64,000 bases of DNA from Tetraselmis striata (Eukaryota; Chlorophyta; Chlorodendrophyceae; Chlorodendrales; Chlorodendraceae). The notes below the pieces were generated by a model, which was given only the letters and a program-made list of their open reading frames with translations, did no database searches and had not been told where the DNA came from. Within the stretch, counting starts at the first letter, position 1. Each line of letters begins with the position of its first letter. This document shows, in pieces, positions 37,367-47,690 of this stretch. The position numbers were made by a program, and so were the translations under genes. The stretch is taken from assembly GCA_006384855.1 (NCBI GenBank), contig VCJN01002426.1, positions 124,001-188,000 of the forward strand. The letters are read 5' to 3'.

Positions 37367-37996
37367 TCACTGACGGCATGTCTCGCTCTCCTTCAGCTCC
37401 TGGGCCGTCCGCCGCCTCACCCTGCGCACCCTACCAGCCGCGCGTGCCTTCTCGGAAGCCTCACACACGGCGGCGCGAGTCGCGTCGTGGAACGCGTCCC
37501 TGACATGGCGGAACTCCGCCCTCTTCGTGGCCGTGGTCGGGCAGGGGACTGCCCGCTGATGGGTCGCCATGCATGGGTACTTGGGGCCGCACAAAGCCGG
37601 GGTGCCGTCGCAGCAACACTCCCAGTCCGTCCGTTGGCCGCAGTCCACGCATGACGGGCGTCCGGCCAGGACACGCACATGATAGTGCATGTGGCCGCCT
37701 CCCGCCACTGCTCGTAGTGCTCCGGTCAACATGGCGACGAGCAAGTCGGCATGTCCCGCAGGTGGCTGCGGGGCGGGTGGCGCGAGCGCAGCCTCGCTCG
37801 CCTCGACAACCCCCTCAGCCCGATCAGTCGCCTCGACCACGGCCTCCTCCGCCTCCTGACGCGGCGCACCAGGCGCATCATCGTCGTCTGGCAGGGCGTC
37901 CCCCCCCGCAACGGCGCCGTCGGCGGTGGCCGACGCCGTCGTGGCGGGGTGTTGTGAGGAGGTGGCCCTAGACATAGGTGGGGCCGGCACCGCCAT
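37367..37996 (-). CDS. CACTA-borne Cys-rich ORF
   Basis: 209-residue open frame on the - strand from the ATG at 37996. It starts with an Ala/Glu/Asp-rich low-complexity part (DALPDDDDAPGAP). A compact Cys/His cluster near residues 115-145 follows: CVDC, then WECCC, ALCG, PCMATH, and a further C. It ends in a basic tail (RVRRVRRRTAQEL). The cluster resembles the Cys-rich C-terminal zinc-binding domains of some DDE transposases, for instance the piggyBac class. Upstream exons to about 38.25 kb are possible. It is antisense-oriented to the BED ORF, so the element may have two outward- or inward-facing genes. No firm family assignment. Confidence 0.4.
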   Translation of the reverse strand: MAVPAPPMSRATSSQHPATTASATADGAVAGGDALPDDDDAPGAPRQEAEEAVVEATDRAEGVVEASEAALAPPAPQPPAGHADLLVAMLTGALRAVAGGGHMHYHVRVLAGRPSCVDCGQRTDWECCCDGTPALCGPKYPCMATHQRAVPCPTTATKRAEFRHVRDAFHDATRAAVCEASEKARAAGRVRRVRRRTAQELKESETCRQ

Positions 37997-38956
37997 GTGT
38001 TGCTCCACATGCGGTGCGGTTCCTGACGCGACAGCTCCGTCGCACCAGTACCGGCGCCGGCACCCCACGCACGCCTGCTGGGCTTACCACCAACCGGCAT
38101 GTTTCCTTTGGGAGGCGGTTCATCCGCGTCGGAGGTGAGCGGCGGTGCCTGTGTGGGTGTGGATACTGCCCGGCCATTAGGGCTCCCGCCGCCTGTCGCT
38201 CCGCCGACCCACGCCGCGGCGTGTGCTGCGCCCCGCATAGTCGCCTCGAATATAATATACATGACGCGGGGACGGGGGGGGGGATTCGTGCGTTTCGTAT
38301 GTCGGCGGAAAGGCGTGCGAAGCTGCGGCTGGCGAAGGTGGTGGAAGGAAGCGTGGCGGCGTCGGCGGCGTATTACCGTGCGTGCATGCGTGCGCAACCC
38401 CGCGGCAGCAAGCGCCGGACTCGGCGTGTGCCAGCGGCAGAGCTGCGAAGCCATGGACACGGTACGGGATGCCAAGTCTGGCTAAGCAACTGCCGAGGCT
38501 GGCGGCTTAACCCCCATGTCCGGCGGTTGAGGGACGGAAAGTGCGTAGAAGTTGATCGGGAAAGCGGGCATATAAGCCTGGCTGTGCTAGGTTCCTATTA
38601 AGTAATGGCGGTTTGTGCTAAGTAATTCGTAGGGGTAGACCATGCAGCGCAGGTAGGGGGCGGTATAAATGAGGCCGGGCACATATACTGCTCCACGAAA
38701 CGACACTGTCGCACGTGTGGTTGAATATACGCCCCCCCCCCCCCCCCCCCTCCCCGCCGGGTCGGCCCGCCGACCCGCCACGGCATGTAATATTTGTCAT
38801 GCATCGCCGGGGTATGTGTGAGTGGATGCCCCGCCGCCACATCCCCCCCCCCCCATTTACACTTGTGCACTCATTAAGTTTGGGCTGGTTTCGGAGCAGT
38901 ACATGTACGTATGTATATACATACAATGGAACGTAGGACCTGCGCGGAAAGAGGCG

Positions 38957-39750
38957 GGGCTGGCGGAGTGCGTTGGGGGTGCGTAGAGTAGCGTGTTGGT
39001 GAGATTCGGGGTGCATCGGACGCCGGATGCCCATCCACCCAGCGTAAAAGACGCCTACGTAATATTCACACTATATATATTCACACGCAAATGTGTGAAA
39101 ACCGGACATTCCGTGCCGGATGGGTGGGAATACGGCGTCCGATGCAGCCAAAACCCCAGCAACACGCTATTCTGTGCACCGCCAATGCACTCCGCCAGCA
39201 CCGCCACATTCTCTGTCGATTTCGAAAACGCCTTCACATTATCCACCGCTAATTGCAATTGCCACCGTGTAATGTTGTCACGATGTGCGCACACAACAAC
39301 ACTTACTACCGGTTCCGACGCGGATGGAGGCGAGGCTTGCGGAGTGCGTTGGAGGTGCGTAGAGTAGCGTGCTGCAAATAATTGGGGTGCATCGGACGCC
39401 GGATGCCCATCCACCCGGCGTAAAAGACGCGTAATATTCACACTGCTTTATTAACACACAAATGTGTGAAAACCGGACATTCCGTGCCGGATGGGTGGGA
39501 ATACGGCGTCCGATGCAGCCAAAACCCCAGCAACACGCTATTCTATGCACCGCCAATGCACTCCGCCAGCACCGCCTCATTCTCTGTCGATTTCGAAAAC
39601 GCCTTCACATTATCCACCGCTAATAATTGCAATTGCCACCGTGTAATGTTGTCACGATGTGCGCACACAACAACACTTACTACCGGTTCCGACGCGGATG
39701 GAGGCGAGGCTTGCGGAGTGCACTTGCGGTGCACAGACTAGCGGGAGACT
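38957..39750. repeat. Tandem array of hairpin-forming units, period about 375 bp
   Basis: Two full units and one partial (starts near 38960, 39336 and 39710), nearly identical. Each unit is itself an inverted repeat. The left arm (GGCGGAGTGCGTTGG to GGACGCCGGATGCCCATCC) pairs imperfectly over about 95 bases with the right arm about 100 bases further on (GGATGGGTGGGAATACGG to GCACTCCGCC). A spacer unit of about 130 bp separates the hairpins. No coding potential. It lies inside the CACTA element. Confidence 0.85.
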
Positions 39751-39842
39751 AGACCCATTGTCGCTTATTTACAAGCACGGGCGGTGGTGCCAGACCTGAT
39801 CGTCTACGGCCGATATAATATTCACACTATATTAACATCGGT

Positions 39843-39895
39843 GCACACCGCCGCACACCGCCGCACACCGCCGCACACCGCCGCACAACGCTGCG
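39843..39895. repeat. Short tandem repeat GCACACCGCC
   Basis: About five copies of a 10-bp unit CGCACACCGC, degenerating at the right end. Confidence 0.85.
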
Positions 39896-40024
39896 CGCGC
39901 ACATTCGTCGCACACATTATCCCGGATTCACTCGCCGTATCCATTACGCCGTGCTACTTCAACAATAAACATTGCGAAATTACACCGACACAATGCCGCA
40001 CCGACTAGCTCTTGACAATACGTG

Positions 40025-40035
40025 TATATAAATAG
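40025..40035 (+). promoter_or_regulatory. TATA box candidate inside the CACTA element
   Basis: TATATAAATAG, a strong TATA-box match, 129 bases before the ATG at 40164. It suggests a + strand transcription start near 40055-40065 within the element. Confidence 0.5.
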
Positions 40036-40163
40036 TAGTGGCGCGCTGCTCCTCGCCTCCGATGTGTCGTTGACTGCTGCGGAAGGCGGTCGTCGACTGG
40101 GTGTTAGTTTCTCCACCTCGGCCGCCCCCCCCCCCCCCCCCCCCCTTCACCGCTCACAGCGCC

Positions 40164-40451
40164 ATGGCAGACCTCGCCCCCCGGGCAAAAGTGGGCGGCG
40201 AGCCTTGTTGTCTCGCGTGTCCGCGCCGCCGGCATCGAGAAGGACGAGAAAGACATGAGGAAACGCGTGACAAGGTGGGCGCGCAACAAAACACTCCATC
40301 CTCCGCATTAGCACGCACCCACTCGTGGCTAACTTGTGCCGCGCGCAGGTTCGTCCGGGAGCGCCGTAAGGCCCACCTCAACGCCAAGGCTTCCACAGTG
40401 CCAGCGGCGCAACTCGTGGTGGCCGAGGAGGCCGCATCCTCAGCCGCTTAA
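40164..40451 (+). CDS. Small ORF of the CACTA element, 95 residues
   Basis: Single open frame from the first ATG after the TATA candidate. It has a Cys pair (CCLAC), a very charged Arg/Glu/His stretch (RRRHREGRERHEETRDK) and a second basic helix (RFVRERRKAHLNAKA). Not recognised. It may be a small DNA-binding accessory protein of the element or part of a spliced product with 40524-40739. Confidence 0.35.
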   Translation: MADLAPRAKVGGEPCCLACPRRRHREGRERHEETRDKVGAQQNTPSSALARTHSWLTCAARRFVRERRKAHLNAKASTVPAAQLVVAEEAASSAA

Positions 40452-40523
40452 AGGCGAAACGATTGTGGCTTGTTGTGGGTGTCTGGGCACAGGGGGCGTC
40501 CCGACGCGAAGGTAAGGAAGCTC

Positions 40524-40739
40524 ATGGCGGCGTCGTCGACGGCACAGCCTCCCGGGGTGGTGAAGACACTGACGGATGACAAGAAGCGGAAGAGGCCAGT
40601 GAAGAAACGCCGAGGTAAGAAACTGACGGTTGCGGAGTCGGAGGCGCAGGCGGAGGCGGAGGCGGAGGCGGAGGCGGAGGCAGCGAGATCGTCGAAGCGG
40701 AGGGTCCCCCGGGCACGCAAGAACAAGAACAAGCAGTAG
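40524..40739 (+). CDS. Small Lys/Arg-rich ORF of the CACTA element, 71 residues
   Basis: From the ATG at 40524. Lys/Arg clusters (DDKKRKRPVKKRRGKK) resemble a nuclear localisation signal. An (AE)n run from a GGCGGA repeat follows, then a basic end (RARKNKNKQ). Not recognised. It may be a 3' exon of the same transcript as 40164-40451. Confidence 0.3.
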   Translation: MAASSTAQPPGVVKTLTDDKKRKRPVKKRRGKKLTVAESEAQAEAEAEAEAEAARSSKRRVPRARKNKNKQ

Positions 40740-41157
40740 CCCCCGCCCCCTTACCCCCCCCCCCCCCCCCCCCGCCAGGCGGGAGCGGCTGGCGGCGAGG
40801 GGGGGCGGGGGGGGGCGGGGCGGGCGTGGTCCCCCCGCCCCCGCACCCCCCCCCCCCCCGCGGGCCACATTCCCCGATGGCAGCTGTCGCGAATATTGTA
40901 ATTCAAACATTCTTCGGCAGACCGCTGCCTGCCCCCGCCCTCCCCCTCGCGAATATTTATGTAACGTGAGCACTCTTTGGCAAAACATGGCAGCCAAACC
41001 GCCCATCTGATGACCTTTGATCGGACGGCTGGCAGGCCCGTTCAGCAGTACTAGCTATAATGTACACAAAATTCCCCAGTGTTCCCGAATAGTACGGCTG
41101 AGATTTGCGCTCCCATGTACTAATAGTCGTAGTTATCCACAGGACCACTCGTGATCG

Positions 41158-41240
41158 TGCCCGGGTACCGGGTACCGGGTACTAGATACCCGGTACCGGC
41201 GTAATAAATATATCGCGTACTACCCGGTACTACACGGACA
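41158..41240. repeat. Palindromic GGGTACC repeats near the right end of the CACTA element
   Basis: Three direct GGGTACC units run into TAGATACCCGGTACCGG, forming a perfect small cruciform, with further CCCGGTACT copies after it. Position and form suit subterminal transposase-binding repeats. Confidence 0.6.
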
Positions 41241-41437
41241 ACCTTGTACCTTGTACGTCAGTGCCATGTACGCTTCACCGGGCTGGTACGACTACCAGAA
41301 TGATGACAAAAAGGATTTATCGCCCGCCGGCAATAACGCCGGATGTACTCGCACGTAACTGGATGGACGTGCCGCCACCAGCAGCAGCCTTCACGGATAA
41401 ATAATAGTCGCTAGTAGTAGTGCTTCGTCACCTGTAT

Positions 41438-41459
41438 GTCACATCTGAATCTCACAGTG
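41438..41459 (-). repeat. Right terminal inverted repeat of the CACTA element
   Basis: 22 bp ending CTCACAGTG, an exact complement of the left end. Followed by the target duplicate AAA (41460-41462). Confidence 0.9.
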
Positions 41460-41649
41460 AAAGCAGCAGCAAGTCCGACGAAAGGCGCCCCACGACGTCA
41501 CTCATGCTCACCTTCGCGGCCACGCCCGCGACCGCCGCCACGTCCACGTCCACGCCCGCGTCAAGCGAGCACCGCCGCCACCTGACGAGCAATAGCGGTA
41601 GCTTTCATGCTAATGGCGACCGTCGCATCGAAGACACGACGCAGGAAAT

Positions 41650-41785
41650 TTAACTATGTCTTTTCGTGTTGCACACGAACGGGCGCAGCGACGGGTGAAC
41701 TAGTAACCCGTACCATTTCATAGCACATGTAGCCGGAAAAGTGGATAGGAAAGGAAAAAACTCCATAATCTAGCTAGTTTCGATC
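41650..41785. repeat. Dispersed repeat related to 32255-32412
   Basis: See the entry at 32255. This copy lies just outside the right end of the CACTA element. Confidence 0.65.
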
Positions 41786-41973
41786 TGCCATAAATCTTCT
41801 CCAATAATTGCGTACATGTACCTTGTAGGTTGCATTATACGCTTACGATAAACGCTTCTATCGCTATATACATATAAACCGTATTTATCGTCAATCGGGT
41901 AAGGATAATAAAGGTAGTAGCGACTACTAGTCGTACCCTATTAGTCGGTGGACGGGACATAATTCCTATTATT

Positions 41974-42921
41974 GTGCGTGTGTCTGTCTTTAAAACCTGT
42001 GTACTGCCGGTTTTAACTTACGGGTGTGAAGTATGGGGCATGGATAGAACTAGCGGCGCAAATAAATTACTACAAACCGTTCTCAATCAGTGCTTGCGGT
42101 GCCTCATTGGGGTGGGTAAAAACGCCCATAGGGTGGCCACTGCACCGATGATGCGGGAATTGGATATCGCGCCCACAGAGGCTTATACAGCCGCTACGGC
42201 ACGGGCTCGGGCGTTCCTTAAAGCATCCGACTTGAATACATGTATAACCCATTTAGTAGATCAGCCAAGTCGGGCGCGCCCTAACACGTGGACGTCGGGG
42301 ACTGTGCGGTGGTTATATCGACTAGCTAGGGCGAACGTAGGGCTAGCGGAGGGGGCGCACCTTCCACTTGATGAGTGGAAGTCACTAGCCGCGTGCGATG
42401 CCGTTAAACTAGTAAAGGCATCGGTGTGGGCGCGTTACGAATCGCCGGCGTCGTTAGCACGCACTAAAACCCGGGGTATATATGTCAAGGCGTCTTGTAT
42501 GTCAAACCCGCTGCCGCCAGAGTACGGTGCGTGTGGGTGTCCCCGAGGGGGTTGTGGCCGGGCTGCACAATATGATACAATCACGCACCCGAGAATTTCC
42601 CACTGCTTGCCGATTGGCCCGGATTCATGTCATGCATGAGCGGTTCTTGGAACACTGCCATGCATATGTGGCGGAGCTGAATCTGAGACTATCGAACATA
42701 TGTTACTTAACTCCCTTTATTTTGGGCGGGGTCCCCCCTCCCTTCACGGCGCCCTTGATTTCACTGGGAATGGGACAATTTTCCAGCTAATAAGGCATCG
42801 GGCCCTCCCTCACATTGCCTTCTTTGTTGCACATGTATTGCACTCCCGAAATGCTTTGCTCCGCGGGTTGGGGCTTGCCCCAACTCGCATTACTCGAATG
42901 GGCCGACGCCCAAACGGGTAG
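41974..42921 (+). mobile_element. LINE (non-LTR) 3' end, 5'-truncated
   Basis: Carries the thumb region after the LINE reverse transcriptase (VFKTCVLPVLTYGCEVWG, then QCLRCLIGV) and the C-terminal zinc knuckle (CICGGAESETIEHMLLN). It ends at a stop at 42921. The palm domain and everything 5' are absent, so this is a typical 5'-truncated insertion. The frame is open to about 42.5 kb, then shifts, and the knuckle is read in another frame, so it is inactive. No poly(A) tail is obvious. It resembles the LINEs of Chlamydomonas-type algae; the clade cannot be fixed from the fragment. Confidence 0.8.
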
Positions 42922-43279
42922 GGCGGACCTTTCGTGGTCAGTGCCGGGCATTTTCATGGCCAATGTTTTAGACCGTGATCCAAAAGTGTAGGAAAACAAT
43001 TCCGTCACTGGCCTCTAATTAGTCTTGCAAAATTCTTCGCCAATTTGCTTGATGACCAGCATAACGGAGCGTCGCCTACCCAGAGCTTTCCGTAATTGGA
43101 TTCCTGCTAAAACGGCCGTCATAGAGACGCTAAAAGGGTTTCACTTTTGCTAGTCCTGTCCCGGGGACGGAAAAACAACTAGTCATACCATGTAGCGACT
43201 ATAGTGGTACCCGGGTGTTAGCTGTGCCCTTTCCAGTAGCAATCCCTAATCCTTATTTACTGAGTACATGTGCTAGACG

Positions 43280-46200
43280 CAACATTCAAGAAATCCATAC
43301 AAATGTCCAAAAGGAAATCCCTAATCCTTCCTTGTGTGAATTACAAAACGGGCAGTAAGAAATCCACCTCCAAAAAGCGGCCCGCATCCCGCACGAGGCC
43401 CTAGTGGCGTGAAATACAAAACGGGCAGTAACAAATCCACCTACTACTGCTAAAAGCAGTACTAAAAGATCAACACAGCAAGCCGCGTAAAGGCGCGGCC
43501 CGCATCCCGGACGAGTCCGGGCCACGCGTGCACGTGTGTGCGAGGGTGATCCCCGGACGTGCTCTGCAGCTTCGGCAACGTGATGGTGGACGAATCTGCG
43601 CCGTCTGATGAAGCAGCGAGCACGCTCTCGAGCCGCCACCAAGCTCAGGACCCAAAGGAAGTATCTTGCGAGTAAGGCCTCATGGTGAGCCCGGGTGGTG
43701 CACCAAGTGCCCGGCGATGAAAGGGCACCCCGATCCGCAGCCATGCGACACCGCGCACTGTGCGGCGCACCCCTTTGCTCACCTCACCCACTGTGCCGAA
43801 AACCTTGCCCGTGTTCTCCGACATATCTAGGATGTCTCGAAGAGGGCCCTTTTGTCCGGGCTCCGTGTTGTGCCACGCCGCATCCCGCACTGCCAACCCC
43901 CGTTGTATGTCGCCCAAGAGGGAGCGTTCAAACCGATCCACGGCCGTGCGGTGGCCCCGGGCACCGCAATGTACTTGACCATATACCGCATATAGTCTCG
44001 AACTCCAGCTGCAACGTGAACTTCAAGCTCCGGGGATCATAGCTCCCGGTCACGACGTTGAACGCCGGAAGGGATTGGTCTGCGTCCGGCACCATGTCCT
44101 TGAGTTCATCCATGGGTACGGTGTTGCCGAGAGGCACTGCCTGTTGGAACAAGTAGTCGTCCACCTCCCGGCGTAAAGCGATACCTAGGTCGTGAGCAAA
44201 ATGATCGCGGAAGGCGTCTTCGATAGCGTCGTGTTGTACACGCCAGTGGGCGTCTCCAGGTGCCGAGAGCTTCATGAGCGCGTCGCGGTATAGGTCAATA
44301 GTGACGGGATTGTGCTCTGTCGAGGGCAGACGAATGATCGGGCTACTGAATAACCACCGGGGCCGAGCACGGGCTAGATAGAAAGAAGTATCCGGCAACG
44401 ACCTCCCGCAGCTCATGCGGAACGGAGTCATGACCGTCCGCGCGGTGGGGATGGCCACCATCCAACTGCCCGACGCCGCATCGAGCTGGTTGAACAAAAT
44501 CCGTTCCCTACATGTGACAAGGAGAGCGCACACCTCATTTCGAAGCCGAGAGTTGTTGGCCTGCTATAGAAATGGCGTCAGCTCCTTTTGCGAGCCCGAT
44601 GCAACCTCAGCTTCCCGCTCCGTCACAAGCGCATCTGCATCGCTGAGTTGGCCGGATGTAGCCGCTTGGAGGCGGCCCCACGTCTCGCGCATCGCCGCGG
44701 TGTAGCTGGCCGACCCACGAGCATCGTTGAGGAAGTGGTGATACCGGCGAGGGCGGAAGAAGTTGCGTTGAAGCTGCATCGGCCAAGTACGGACCCAAGC
44801 TGTGGGTCAAAGAAACCATGGGTGGGGTGTTGGTGTCGGAGTTCCTAATGGGGAACCTTGAGAGGATGTCATTCATGCAGCCGATAAAGGCGGCATCACG
44901 AACGGTAGCCATGCGGCGGATGCCAGCGCCCGTATTCAACCGAGTGGGGAGGTGAAGCCTGTTGCGCGCCATGGTTACTGCATCCTCGCTCAATGTAGCC
45001 ACCTATGTTGCCATGGGGCCGGGGTCGTGCCAAAACTCCGCCAGAAATCGGTGACCAACGGGATTGGTGTCGTTGCCGTACGTGGAGGGGTCAAAAGAGA
45101 CCCATAGCACCCGCTCGACCGCTGCGAGGACTGTGGCATCCAGGCACCGCCTCCGCAAAGGCCTCCACCTCGGACGGGAGCGGAGCCAATATCCCGCCTT
45201 GTGTTATTGCATGAATTGCGTGAGCATGGCCCATGCGTGGTGATGCAGGGCGTGGGTGTGCCGACGGCGGGGTTTGGCAGATAGGAGCTTGCTCAGGCTG
45301 GCGTAGTCCACCTCCTCTCGTAGCTCCTCCGCCTTGCACGCGCATGTACGCATGCACATACTCTGACGATCCGAGCGGCACGTTGAGGAACTTGAAATCG
45401 ATTTACAACATGCTGACTTGCTGCTCTCCACTGCCCAAGCCGAGTTGCTTTAAGGACCTGCTTTATCCAACCGTTGTGGGAACCCTAGGGATTACGGATG
45501 CACCTTGCGGCCTTCCTCCTTGTCGCCCGCGTCCCTCCTCCTTCCATTCCGCTTGGTATTGTCCCCCCCCGCCGTGGCGGGGGTGTCGTGTACGGTGGTC
45601 TGCGGAAGCGTGTATGTAAGTTAACGGTGGGTGTGCGTGCTCCGGGGTTTGTGGGAGGTACTTGGGTTGGACATGACAAGTTTGAGGGGCTCTCGGGATA
45701 TGCGGAGGAGAGTATGTAGCCATCCGACTGTGTGTCGTTGGAGTTTCCTACAGAGGCGGATTGCAGCGGCGCTGGGAGGCGGAGGGGGTTTGTCCGGGGG
45801 TTGCTTCTTGGGGCGGAGGACCATGAGGCTATGAATGGCTTCTAGTGCGAGTTTGTGCATGGTGCCGCTGCGGCTGAGGGTGACGGGGGTGATTTCAATC
45901 GGACCCTGCCAGCCTTGTTGACGCACGGCGCTCACCGTGTGTTGGTATTTTTCGCGGATGAGAGCGTGCACGGTGGCATGATTGAGATCGGTACAATATT
46001 TGAATTCGATTATCAGTATTTTTTGGACTGCTCTAGGATCGGTGTTGGGGGACATGGTTTCGGTGGCCGGGTCCCAGCCGAATCCGACGATGCGTACTGC
46101 GTCCGGCTTGCAGTGTTTAGGGCGGAGGTGAGGGGGCACGTTGAGGACCGGGATGCCGTGGTGGCCATCTAGCTCGGGCCACTCGATGTCGGCCGGAGCC

Positions 46201-47690
46201 TCACGCCGCGCGGCCTCCATGTCTGCAATGTACGCGTGCATCTTGTCGAAGCGCACCTTAAGCCCCACGGACGCCGTGATGGGCATGCGGAAGGCGTGAA
46301 GGGCCGGCCAAACGTGCTCCGGGAAGACCACGAAATATCCATCGTCGGCGTTGAAGCGCGCCGCCCCGTCTATGACCTCCAACGTGCTTTCACGTTGCTG
46401 CACCTTGGGGTGAATCGCGACGCAGAAGAAAGTCGTGGCCAACGGCGCGCCATGTTGCACGCCGCCCTCCGACCGCAGAGGGGCGGACCGATCGTCCACG
46501 ACCAGATACGAATACGGGAGAGGGAAGCCAAGAGCGTAGGGATGACAAGGTGTAGTGGAGAGCAATTGATGTGGCATTGGATCATGGCGAGGCGCCACGC
46601 CTCGTTGTAAGCGTTGCGAAAGTCGGTGTGGGCGATGACGGCACGTGGGCCAAGCTTCTCTGCGATGAGGCGGACGCCGTAGATGAGCATAGAGTCGCCC
46701 GCGGAAATGCCAATGCCGAGCTGAGATTAAGCAAGCACCGACACATACGCCTCCTTCATGTTGTCTACCACCGCCCGCTCCGCTACGCGCCGCGCTCCGC
46801 CTCCCCGACCGCCACTGACATGCCGCACGTCCGGGGCCCCGCCCTCGCCTAGCTTCTTGACAGGGGCCACGAGCTTAGCAAAGGCGAAGAGCCGGTTGAA
46901 CCACCCGGGCATGCGACCTTGAAAGTACATTGAGGCGACCTATGACATGTCGCGGACCGCCGCAGGCCCCGACGCCGGGGCGTATTCGCTCACCAAGCAG
47001 CGGAGATACTCGTTGCGCATGCCTGAGGGCCCCGCCGCCACGTGCTGCTTGAGTTGTTGGCACGGCACGCGCATGTCCACCGCCGTCAACCGGAATGTCA
47101 TACGCGGCGTCTAGGATCGGGTGGCTACGTGACGGGTGCTTGTCGCGCAGCTGGGCGAGGATAGCATGATCGGATAGGTCGCCAATACCCTACCTTAGAA
47201 GATCGTCGGCCAGCCGCTCGGGAGAGCTCTCCGACCTCCACCAACGCCACGACAGTGTCCGTGGTGCCCACGAGTAGCGCCGCAAAATAAGAGGTCAACG
47301 TCCGTTTGACGCTAGCGGGCATGTCCGGCGTAGAGCGCCTCAGTGCGCGCGTCGTCCCATGAGCGCACGAGTTCGGTCATGCGTCGCTCAGCGAATGCGC
47401 GGAATCGCCACGCCAAGGCTTGTTGCCGCCGCCGCCCGACTCGGTTAGGGGCCCTGCGCAACAATTGCGGCAACATGTACTTCCACTTCAACGCCCTATC
47501 CAACACCACGGGGTCATTGGGCTCCGCCGCCGCCACCACCCGCTCATTCACGCAGCGTTGTGCCTCCGCCCACACTTCTTGAAAGTCGGTAGGCACCGCC
47601 GTCTCCATGGACATCTCCGCCGACATGTGCACCATGTCCACGTCGGAGAGTTGGTCCACCGCACGAGGCCCTACTGGTACTAGTACTTGT
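43280..47690 (-). mobile_element. Reverse-transcriptase retroelement fossil A, broken
   Basis: Minus-strand remains spread over 4.4 kb. An N-terminal region with a basic RRAPNRVGRRRQ-type segment lies at 47.3-47.7 kb. Reverse transcriptase pieces lie at 45.6-46.7 kb: a TDFRNAYN motif, a GGVQHGAPL motif and an ADD-type catalytic motif. A C-terminal part (LPTRLNTGAGIRR region) lies at 44.6-45.0 kb, and a terminal domain at 43.4-44.5 kb. The class is uncertain (an algal/protist RT family, not typical LTR pol). It is broken in many places and is an old copy. Its 3' part is repeated in inverted orientation by fossil B. Confidence 0.6.

Larger units (their letters stand above)
34225..41459. mobile_element. 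CACTA (EnSpm/CMC) DNA transposon, 7.2 kb
   Basis: Bounded by a perfect 22-bp inverted repeat that begins CACTGTGAGATTCAG: left 34225-34246, right 41438-41459. Similarity continues inward (GGTGACGAA at 34260 and its complement near 41425). A 3-bp direct duplication AAA abuts both ends (34222-34224 and 41460-41462). A CACT(G/A) terminus and a 3-bp target duplication are the defining traits of the CACTA/EnSpm superfamily. Inside are a + strand multi-exon ORF set with a BED-type zinc finger, a - strand Cys-rich ORF, two small basic ORFs on the + strand, tandem hairpin repeats, minisatellites and a palindrome near the right end. I could not identify the DDE catalytic domain. Perfect TIRs and an intact TSD suggest a fairly recent insertion. 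Confidence 0.82.

Noticed and set aside
38957-39750. CRISPR-like array
   Set aside because: Units of about 375 bp without short spacers, in nuclear algal DNA; a tandem hairpin repeat instead.
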